Shown in pieces: positions 12,326 to 22,999 of a stretch of 64,000 bases of DNA; within the stretch, counting starts at the first letter, position 1; every line of letters starts with the position of its first letter. The DNA is from Quillaja saponaria (Eukaryota; Streptophyta; Magnoliopsida; Fabales; Quillajaceae): assembly GCA_029379385.1 (NCBI GenBank), contig CM055611.1, positions 10,168,001 through 10,232,000 on the forward strand. Direction: 5' to 3'. The notes below the pieces were generated by a model, which was not told the origin of the DNA, did not search any database, and worked only from the letters and a program-made list of their open reading frames with translations. The position numbers were made by a program, and so were the translations under genes.

Positions 12326-14185
12326 TTATATATATATAAGATAAACAAACTACGAAATTAACTTTGAAATAATTATTGTAAGTAACATATGAATTGTGAA
12401 TTTTCAACTCCGGATCGTGTCGAGGATAATTCGACACTTTCTCAGACAAGACGAGCAGACATATGACATCCTTGAGCTTTGTGAGTGAATTACGTGCACT
12501 TTGATTGCCAGATAATTAAGTGAAATGATTTATGTGAATTTGAGTATTTGAATTATATTTTTTATTTGATATGGTTTGTGGTTGTTAAGAGCTAACAAAT
12601 TAAAATTTCTGAGAAATGATTTTTATTTCGAAAACTGACATCCAAACGCACCTTGGATATTTTGATTTGATATTCTAATTCTGATAAATGTTTTAAAAAT
12701 AATAGAGTGCTCAACCCCAGGGAGATAGATAATGTATGAACATTTATTTGTTATGCAGATGCGTAAATACCTAGTAAGGGGAGATCTTTATTGTGCGGGG
12801 CTGAGTTACTCAATTGGCCTTTTGCATGCTTTGTTTGAAATTGTGAACTCCAGATATTTGAATTGATTTATATACGTTGTGAAACATGTGAAATGATGAT
12901 TTTATGATGATTACAAGTGCGTTTGTGTACTATTGATCCAAGACATGAATTTGGTTACATAAGCTTAACTGATATGCGTTGAGTAATGCTAATATCTTCA
13001 GGATACGTTGTTTGCTCACTGAGTCATTGTGACTCATACTTGAAGCTAATAGGATGACATTTACAGTCAACTAGGGCATTTGTGCATTATTGTGTATTTT
13101 TAGTAAATATTTTATTTTTAATAACAAGTTCATGATTTTATTTTTATTCAATAAAGTTGTTCCTGGTTTTAACTGTAATTTGCTTAAGAGTCATTTATGT
13201 GCGGTAAACGAGGATTCAGGGTTATAAAAGTTTGGTTATCCATACCTTCAGTCAGTTATATCTTTATGTGAGGGTGTGGCATTTTTATTTTTATTTTCCA
13301 AAAGTACTCCTACCATAAAACAGGGAATATTTCATTATAAAAATGTGTTCATATCATAATAGCAAAGATAAACTTATCATGTCATGTAATGATGTAAATG
13401 GTTGCTTCTTTTGTAATATCAATTCTGAAATTTCTAATAAGATGAACTGTGTAGTACTCCATGTCAAAAATAGGGTACTAAATACACAAACCTATAAAAA
13501 TCTTAGACATTGTAGGTTTAAGAATGTACAATTCAACTGATTGTATATTATTACACTTTGTGCAATATTATTATTTTCTACACGTGTCATGTCATTTTTT
13601 AAGAGTTAATGATTTGACTTTTGAAAATTATAATTATGCCCTAAATGAATAACTTATTTTACACCCTGGTCCTAGATATATAAATATATGTAAACTATTT
13701 TTATTTGATTAAAGTGATAGTATTATTTAGTCCATTTGCTTCACTGTTTTTTTTTTTTTAAAGAAATTCTTCGGACCTGACCATAACTTAGTTAATATTT
13801 ATCAATATATATCATTTATTGCATTATGGTTACAGTAACTAAATTCATGAAATATTTTTACATAGCAATATTTGGTTAGTTATATAATAATTACTTATAT
13901 TTAAATCATTTTTAAATTAATTACAATAGTAGTAGTTTTTTTTTTTTTTGGCAATAAATATTGCTTCACCAAAAATTTACTATTAGAAAAATTTATTTCT
14001 TTATTTACTATTTATGCTTTAACCTCAATAACCTTTCTTATTATTTAATATATTTTTTGTTTTCATATTATCACAAGAAAAAAGAAAGGAAAAAAAATAA
14101 AATGGAGAGAGTAAAAGAAAAAGATGAAACGCTAAATGTGAAAAAAAATAATATTGTAGCCAGTCCAAACTATTTACTAATGTCA

Positions 14186-14937
14186 CATCATGTCAGAAAA
14201 TAATTGCCTACAACTCATCTTTATTGTAACTTATTAATATGTTGTGTTGATTAAAGCTAAATACAAATATAATATATATGTTTAAAAATTAGGTTGGGCA
14301 CTTAATACCTCATTTTTCCTATGGGGTATTGTATTCTCCTTCTAATAAAGAAATTTGACTTCTATCAATAATTCACTAATTAATTAGCAACTAATTTTTG
14401 CACTGCTTTAAATTAAAAGATGGCAGAATTTATTCATGTTAATAGTTGCTCCTTTTCAAGACTAATTATGAAATTTCAACTTCATTACAACTAACAAAAA
14501 CAAGTCAAATATGATCTTAATTTTTACACTATTATTTGTCACTAAGCATCATGTCAGAAAAAATAAAGCAAAATTTTAGAACTAAGTTGCCTACAACTCA
14601 TGTTTATTGTAAGTTATTAATATGTTGTGTTGATTAAAGCTAAATATAAAAATATAAGATAGATGTTTACAAATTAGGTTGGGCACTTAATACCTCATTT
14701 TTCCTATGGGGTACTGAATAATTCTCCTTCTAATAAAGAAATTGGACTTCTATCAATAATTCACTAATTAATTAGTAACTAATTTTTGCACGGCTTTAAA
14801 TTGAAAAGATGGCAGAATTTATTCATGTTAATAGTTACTCCTTTTCGAGACCAATTATGAAATTTCAATCTCATTACAACGAACAAAAACAACTCAAATA
14901 TGGTCTTAACTTTTACACTATTAATTGTCACTAAGCA
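14186..14937. repeat. Tandem duplication of a 361-bp unit
   Basis: Unit 1 (14186-14546) and unit 2 (14547-14937) both begin CATCATGTCAGAAAA and run in parallel through GTTGGGCACTTAATACCTC, GATGGCAGAATTTATTCATG and TGTCACTAAGCAT. Unit 2 is longer mainly because of an insertion of about 25 bp after its start. No open reading frame spans it. The units differ at scattered single bases, so the duplication is not very recent. Confidence 0.88.
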
Positions 14938-16452
14938 TCACAGGTGACTCCATATTTACCCAAAAAAAAAGAAAAGAAGAGAAAATTACCCTCTCCAATA
15001 AGATGATATCATTTTTTACCCAACATGAGAAAATTCAAAGTCTAGTATGAATATGTAATGCATACCGGATCATTTATCAAACTAAGCTATTTAGGAATTA
15101 TTTTAGCACTGAAAACGACATATCTATTTATTTATATTGGCTACAAAAAACAACATCTCTATTTAATTAGCAGTTAAAGATGAATGAGGAGATTTTGTCC
15201 ATTGTGAAACCATAATAAAGAGAGGGAGTGGGGACTAAAGTTTGTAATGTCTGTTTGTATACAAAATCGTTGGCCCACTTCTCGCCGTAAGTCATGGCCT
15301 CAAAAGTCACGAGATTCCTTTTTAAATAAAAAAAGTACATATATTTTTAAAATTGACTAGTCCTCTCCGGGCTCTACAAATGCGATTCCTTTTATTATTC
15401 TTTTTTCTTTTTGTGTTTGTGAAAGAAATAGTTTTTCTTTTCTTTTTAATTTTATTTTAGTGCCTAGTAAAAAATCAAATAAATTTTAATGTGACAATTA
15501 TACTTTAATGATATCATAGACTAAAAAAATATGAGATTGATATCTAGTCTACTATTGTTTCTGTTTGAAATATTAGGTTATTTTATAATTTTTTTATTAT
15601 TGCTAGTATCTTATTACTTTTTAGCTTTGAATTATCTTTTTAGATATGTAAAAATATAGTAAAAAAAGAAAATGAAAAGTAGTTCCCTTATTAATATTTT
15701 TGTTAATAAAACAATTGAAGCGTAGGTAAGATTGTATATACTTTTTGACAAAATATTACTGTTTGCGTTCATATTACTTGCACGCTTTATTTGAAAAATC
15801 TCATCTCATTAATATTGTGATTAATACTTGATTTTCTGCAAGTGGTTATATTTAATCGTGATAATATAAATTTACCACCAACTAGATGATTTAGTTTTTT
15901 TTTTTGTTTGAACTAGTTTGTTCCAGAAAATGATAATAATTTTTTATTTGTTGGAGAAATTGTTAATAAATATATTACTTATTAACATGCTTATTCAATT
16001 TTAACTTGTGATATGGTACAACAATTGATGTAACCCTTGGTTTAACTTACCTACCTCAAATTTTGTATTAACAAAATTCTAAAATTTGTTATATCAAAAG
16101 AGATTTTTTTTTCCCTAAATATAATGTAAATTATAATATCACATATATATCTTCTATGAATTATTTATTACTACTTTTGAAACAGATACGAGATTTTTTT
16201 ATCCTTTTGATGTAATGATAATATTCAAATACACCATCTAAACAGATACGATAGTCGATGAGATGGTGAAGTTGGAAGAGAAAAAAAGTAAAGCTAAAAA
16301 GTAATGGTTATGATAATTTGTAAAAAAAATAAAAACTAAATTTTATGATCAATACATTTTTGATATAGTTGAAAATTGGATTTTCTTTAATTGATGTAGT
16401 ATCTCTGTTCACAACTTCCACGTCTTCCGAAAATAATAAGACATTTGTAATA

Positions 16453-16460
<8 letters not shown>

Positions 16461-16485
<25 letters not shown>
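16461..16485. repeat. (AT)12 microsatellite upstream of MLO
   Basis: A pure AT run about 145 bp before the MLO start codon. It could serve as a TATA-rich promoter region, but that is only inference from position. Confidence 0.85.
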
Positions 16486-16596
16486 ATAGGAACTACAAAT
16501 CGACAACGCAGGAATGTGGAGTACAGATATTTAAGTTGGAAGTGAAGACCCAATTATCGAAGGACAGTGGAAACTGGGAAGCTGCCAGAAGGGGAC

Positions 16597-16598
<2 letters not shown>

Positions 16599-16630
<32 letters not shown>
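16599..16630 (+). repeat. (GA)16 repeat directly at the MLO start codon
   Basis: A perfect GA run whose last A is the A of the ATG. It would form the last 31 bases of the 5' leader. GA/CT repeats are common in plant 5' leaders and are bound by GAGA-binding (BBR/BPC) factors; whether that happens here is unknown. Confidence 0.9.
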
Positions 16631-16633
<3 letters not shown>

Positions 16634-19600
16634 GTGGTGGGGAAGGTGAAGGGGAATCGTTAGAGTTCACACCTACTTGGGTGGTGGCCGCAGTTTGTAC
16701 GGTGATCGTCTCCATTTCTCTCGCCGTTGAGCGTCTTCTTCATTATGGTGGAAAGTTTCTCAAGAGGAAGAATCAAAAGCCCCTTTACGAAGCTTTACAG
16801 AAAATTAAAGAAGGTTCTCTTTTTCTCCTTGCATTCCATTATATTACATTTTGTTTTTCAATGGGTGTTCAAACGTTTTCAGAGGGATCGTCAAATATTT
16901 ATTTATTATTATTATTTTTTTTTTAAAATCTCTGTGGGCAGAGTTGATGCTATTGGGGTTTATATCGCTGCTTCTGACGGTGTTTCAAAATACCATAACC
17001 AAAATCTGCGTTCCAGCGAGTGTAACGCGTCACATGCTTCCTTGTAAACGCGAAGGAGATCATGAAGAATCAACAACACCCACATCCCATTTCCAGAACT
17101 TTTTCTCTGTTTCCTCCATTTCCGGCACTGCCAGGCGGCTTCTTGCCGAGGAATCAATGCCTCACTCTCAAATCGGTCACTGTGCTCGCCAGGTAATGCA
17201 AACAAATCATCAGCGCCTTCATTTCTGATCTCATTTTTTGCAAATAAGTTCCACTTTTAATGTAGCGATGTTCTCTTGAATGGATATGAAAAATGTACTT
17301 TTGATTAGCTACTTTTTTCTCGGTATGTTTACAATCACGGTACTTTCAGAAAGGGGAATAAGAGAAAAAATAAAAGAGAAGTAACGCTGAAATTTATGTT
17401 TATGTTTGATCTTCTTGTTTTATAAGAAGTTGATAGTAATTAATTTTTTTCAGCCTTTAAGGTGAACTACTTCATAGATGATTCCTATCTATTTAATCAG
17501 TGGCCAGAAAATAGAAAGAAAAAAAACTGAAAAGTACAATTGTGAATATCGATTGCTAGAATTGAAGTTGTCAGATCCTAGGCCAATCTATACCTTGTGA
17601 AAAAAAATGATCCAGGTCAGTTGGCTAATTTTGATTAGATGTCGGGTCATTTATGGCTATATTTATTGTAGAGCTGGATATATTGTTACTATTTTTAAGT
17701 TGACTAGTATTGTAACTCTCCAAGTCTTGGCTGGAGTAAAGGAGACACTAAGATTCTATTAGTTTCAGATGAGTGCGAAAGTCGTTGTGTTTGTCAATTA
17801 TTGGAGTTCTGGAAAAATGGAAAGTGTCATAATATGATTTGACATGGATTCAAAGTCAGAAACTGCTTATATTCATATTATATCCATGTGTTTCTTACAA
17901 TGTTATGATAAAAGATTAGCACTGTTGGTTGTTGGTGGAATTTATGATAGTAATAGTGCAGGTTAGAGTTATGGTGGCAATAGCGGTGATATAAGAGGTA
18001 ATAGGATGGACGTGCTTCTTTTACATTTATTATTGTTGTCAATTAAATATGTAATAATAAACAAACTAAATGCCTGAGTGTAGTGTTTATGTGGTAAATT
18101 CAATTCTGCATGCACTTATCCATGAAACATTTTGAAACGGACAACAATTCAAATTCTAAAACTGATTGTGGAGAAAATATAAGACATTCCACTTTTATAT
18201 ATTATTATGGTCTCTCTTAACATAGTTGATACTTGAGTGATGATGCGCTTTACAAGTGCTTGCTGCTAAGAGGACTTGCATGTGTAACAAGTGTCAGTAT
18301 TCAGAAGGCATGGTTTGTGCAACAACTATTAACAATTAGGAAGAATCAATTATGCGTTTTTTTAATTAATAAACACATTTTTTAATCATTAAAATGATCT
18401 ATGAATTAGTTCTAATTCCAATCAATCCCTCCAATGTTTATCTAGAAAGATTTGATATTTTATCTGTCTAAGGTAGACTGAAAGATTCAGAAGAGAAGCT
18501 ACAATTATGTTCACATGGGAACTGTTGAATTTTGCTACCTGCATGTGTTCATTGGGATGATATGATTGTCAAAGAGTGATTACTGGTTTTGCTACACATT
18601 TTTTTCTGGTTTCGCTTTCTTTCTATGATCTTCGATGTGATTGTCAAAGAGAGATTACTGATATGTGATGATTTTGAAAACTCTGAATCGAGATTTGATT
18701 ACTTGAACTCTTGTAATAGCTGCAGCCTAATGTGTGCCCCAGCCTCACATCTATACATTTGTGGGTGATCTTATATAATGGTGTTCTCTAATTCAATAGT
18801 ATCATGAATTTTACATTTTTGTCTCTTGTTTTAGTTTCCCTCTGTCCGAGGAACTTATTGTAATTGTTTTTTAAACACAACTTCACTTTGCATAGTGATA
18901 TATCTTTTCTTTTCAGAACAAGGTACCACTATTGTCGCTCGAAGCGCTACATCACCTTCATATCTTTATTTTCGTGCTAGCTGTTGTCCATGTGACATTC
19001 AGTGTTCTAACTGTTCTTTTTGGAGGAGCAAGGGTGAGCATCTATTGGGCTTCTTCTACTTGGTTTTTGCTTATAAATTATGTTTGTAAAAATTTCCCGG
19101 TCATCCAAATTTATGGTATAGATTCGTCAATGGAAGCACTGGGAGGACTCAATTGCAAAAGAGAACTATGATACACAGCAAGGTAAAAATTTAGATCAGT
19201 TAAAGTTAACTGTGCTTTTTGAATGTTTCATTAGCTAGTGGGACTTATTCACGCTGTTATAATAAGATAGATTAGTTGTAGTAGCTTCATCAAAATCAAC
19301 AAACTTTTTCATCAAGATGATGCAACCTTATCCTGGCTTACCAACTGAATTATTCATCTTTACTTGCAAAAGAGTGCTATCTGTTTGTTTACTTTTGTCC
19401 TTTCTGATATGGACATTATATTAGTGCAGTTTTGCAATCAAGGGTCACTGATGTTCATCAGCATGCTTTTATCAGGGATCATTTTTTGGGTATCGGTAAA
19501 AATTCTGCTCTGCTGGGTTGGTTGGTAAGCTGGATTCGTTTCTTTATTTACATGCCATTTGAAAACCTAATTGTAGAAGAGATTATCTTCCACCTTTTAT

Positions 19601-22600
19601 TTCTTTTTCTTCCTTTCTTGTGAAGTTATATATGTCTGCATTTGTTTTTAGGTCATGTGTAAAAAGAAAGAGCCAGAGAGGGAAGATGAGATGCCATTAC
19701 TATGATTAATATTAAAAAGATGCATGCTTATTTGCTTTTACATGCAGATCATATTTTATTGTCTCATTCTGCTTTGTTTATGCTTGTCTCACCTGTAGCA
19801 TTTCATTCTCTTGTATGATGAATACTTACGTGATCGCAGATGCTAGGACAAGAAGCCCTAACCACGCAAGAGGGTCAAATTTAGTAAAGCACATAGGTTA
19901 GGGACTGATGGTGATGCAGAACTAGAAAAGCAGTTTTAAGAGTGAGAAGACTCTATAAAGAAGATTTCAAATGTTAAAATTCAATTAATCCTTAAGAACT
20001 AAAATTTCCAACCTGTGTTTTTCCTAATTCTACTTGGGTAAGAAACATTAATTTATTGCCCAAATAATAACCCTAGATCAATGTGGAATCCTGTTTCAAA
20101 TCAAATCCATATCACAGTAGGAGGGATATTTGAATTGTTGCTATTATTGAATCTGTGGCTTGAGTTACTATGTCAGGCTATTTCTTTATATTCAAACCTA
20201 TAATGGGCTGAACATGGTACTATAGCATGGTGGTCTTTGAGCCCTTTGGCTTTGGGAAAATTGTTAATCAAACGATGGTCTGATACTGGGAAAATCCTGG
20301 TAAATGATAGTTGCTAGGCTATGAGTATCATTGCATAATAACTGATTAGTCTAGATTGTGATTCTGGAGCTGTTTAATGATCGCTTCAACTCAATAAAGG
20401 TAGCTCCACTCTTCTAAAAGTGCAATTGCTCCTCTCCTAGTCTTCCAAATATTCCATAGGATGCATAAAATAATACCTATAGATGACTCGAGTTCTCTTA
20501 TACATCAATGTTCATGGAGATTAATCTTGTAGTACACAGGATCATAGTTATCTGATGTAGCTTGGGCATCAATAGGTCACTGGTCCAAAACAGATCTTAT
20601 GAATATATCTCTTTTAAATATAATTCATACACCTAATAAAAAAAGTAGTACAAATACTAATACCATCAAATGTTGTAAGAGTATACGAGAAATTAATTTC
20701 ATATTATCTAAATAAGACTTCAAATTAGTTATTTTATGTACAATATATTCATAACAATTCAATTTCTTTTACTATAAGTACATAAATGTTATAAAGTTGT
20801 TTAATTTTGAATTTTAATGAAATTAAGTTTATTTGGAATTTGCAAAATTTAATTGTAATTAATCAAGACTTGCTTTTAAATAACATTTATTATATACCAA
20901 AATCATGTTTTTCTATTTCACTTGAAGTCTATGAAGCAACAGAGTTACTATGGTTATACACACCCGAGAGTTCGGAGTGTCATACTTCATTGATATGTAT
21001 ATGCCCTCTATGCCCCTATTTAACTTTTTCTCTAGATATGTGGCTTGGTGAAAATGCTGGATGCAATTGATGCTAGATTGTTTTCCATTGATGTTTTGTT
21101 TCTTTTCTTTTTCAATTGATTACCACGATATATTTCTTTCTTCATACTTGTAGTTGTTGGACAATTTGGCACTTTGGTGAGTTAAGCTAATTTGTGAAAA
21201 ATCAATAACATTTGAAGGTTAAAATCTGATTTGAGTTGTGTAATATGAATCATATGGTACATTAGCAATACTAGAATCCAGATCGTATTGTTTGCTTAGT
21301 ACCTTAACCACGCGTTTACCATCTACTTTCTGTTATTTATTGGTGTTCTATTCTGTTTCTTCAGCATTCGTTTTTGAAGCAATTTTATGGATCAGTGACA
21401 AAATCAGATTATGTAACACTGCGACTAGGTTTCATATCGGTAAGGTTCTGGTGTGTGTGGCATATCTCATCAAATATTTTTGTACTGGTTGCCTCTAAAC
21501 TAGAATGTAATGTTTCTCTATTCTAGAGACATTGCAGGGGAAATCCTAAGTTTAACTTTCACAAATACATGATACGAGCCCTTGAAGATGATTTTAGGGT
21601 AGTTGTTGGTATAAGGTAAGTGCTTCCTCAGAGTACCTGTTTTCTCTATAATTCTATTTTTTCCACCATTAATTATCTTGTTTGCAGTTGGTATCTTTGG
21701 ATCTTTGTGGTCATCTTCTTGTTGCTCAATGTTAACGGTATGCAGTATAAATTCAAATTGTCACTGTTTGATATATATTACGCTCTTTCAAAATCCAATT
21801 GCATTAGTACATCATAGTCTAAGATGAGACATCAGAAATTATAATAAGGCGCATACACATCTTGATCTGAACTTTTTTGTGACACCAAACTGCTTACAAA
21901 AGCATATTCTGATATAGGAGGGACAATCGAAACAACAGTATATTGTAATTCATCAAAACACTAGGGGCACCCTTGGAAAACCCTGATGCATAAAAGTTAT
22001 ATTCAAAGTCCTAATAAAAAGGAAACCCTAATGCCATAAATATAAATCTAGAGTCCTAATAAAAATAGAACTAATAATGCCTAATAATCCCTTATTCTAA
22101 TATTACATTGTTAAAATACAATTAAATCATAAATCACAAGTCCTATTACCTGTTCTCCTTCATTTTCTAGTCAAGAGTCATTTGTTTTCCTCCTTAACAT
22201 AAACTGCTGAAGGTGCTTCACTGAATAGTAAGCTAACTACTTAGATTTGCTTAGGAAGGACTTGGTCATCTAAGCTGGGAGACTGGAGACTAAGCATACA
22301 GAATTTAAGTTTGACAAGTTTTGCAGCGCCTAGTAAAATTATGCATTTCTTCTATTTGTCCACACTTTTTAAAGCAGGAGTGCATTTGATGATGAAATGC
22401 TGGGTAAGTCCAGCTTTTAGAATATGAGATTTTCAAGATTGTTTTGACTACATATTATTTTCTCCTAGTTTGAGAAAGGTTAAAGACAAGTTAGAAATTG
22501 TCCAACCTTAAAGCTTATGCCTTTAGGAGAAGCTCTTGAAATTGTGTTAATCTCTAACACACTCCCTCATGCCAATCCCATTACTTTTCAAAAGAATCCT

Positions 22601-22958
22601 GTTAGGCTTGTCATCCTGGACAAATCACAGGCCCACCACCTAACATTTTGCTAAAGATTAATATGTGAATGAGGGGTGACAAGGATTAAACTCAAGACGA
22701 TTTGGTGCTACCATGTCTTAGAACCAAAGAGCCTAAAGGATTTAGTAGTTATGTGATGTCACAGGAACGGTTTTATTATAACCAAGTTTAAAAGCATCTG
22801 AAACTTCCTCTTCCCGAAATACTTCTTTTGTATGTGTATCAAAGCTGAGGATGGCATTAAATGCTGATTGTTGAATAAAGCAGTGGCAATTTAGTGACTT
22901 TAGCCTTGCTCTCAAGACTCTAATGGTTGATATAGTCACGATATAAGAGAGAGGGAGG

Positions 22959-22999
<41 letters not shown>

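Larger units (their letters stand above)
9703..13281 (+). mobile_element. Family L LTR, solo, plus orientation, interrupted
   Basis: It starts TGTTATAACCTGATAGTG and ends GAGGGTGTGGCA (canonical ...GGTGTGACA). Shared blocks inside are TCCGGATCGTGTCGAGG (about 12410), GTGCGGGGCTGAGTTACTC (about 12795) and the TGAGTC...GACTCA hairpin at 13020-13036. It is split at a TA microsatellite by the DNA element at 11164-12325; without that insert it would be about 2.4 kb. No primer site follows the 3' end, so this is a solo LTR. Target duplication is not recognisable. Confidence 0.8.
13282..16598. other. Upstream intergenic region of the MLO gene
   Basis: 3.3 kb of AT-rich DNA without recognisable coding exons. 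It contains the tandem duplication at 14186-14937, several poly(T) runs and an (AT)12 run at 16461-16485. The MLO promoter must lie in its last part, but I cannot point to a firm TATA box. Confidence 0.5.

Noticed and set aside
11840..12348. Minus-strand frames of 62-94 codons inside the Mutator-like element
   Set aside because: No transposase motif is visible and the composition follows local purine bias.
16960..17205. 81-codon minus-strand frame
   Set aside because: It is the complement of MLO exon 2, whose + strand frame matches the family over its full length.
22556..22735. Possible minus-strand retroelement end with tRNA-Met primer-like site in MLO intron 8
   Set aside because: The primer-like stretch has too many mismatches and no LTR could be defined, so it is only noted in the intron entry.
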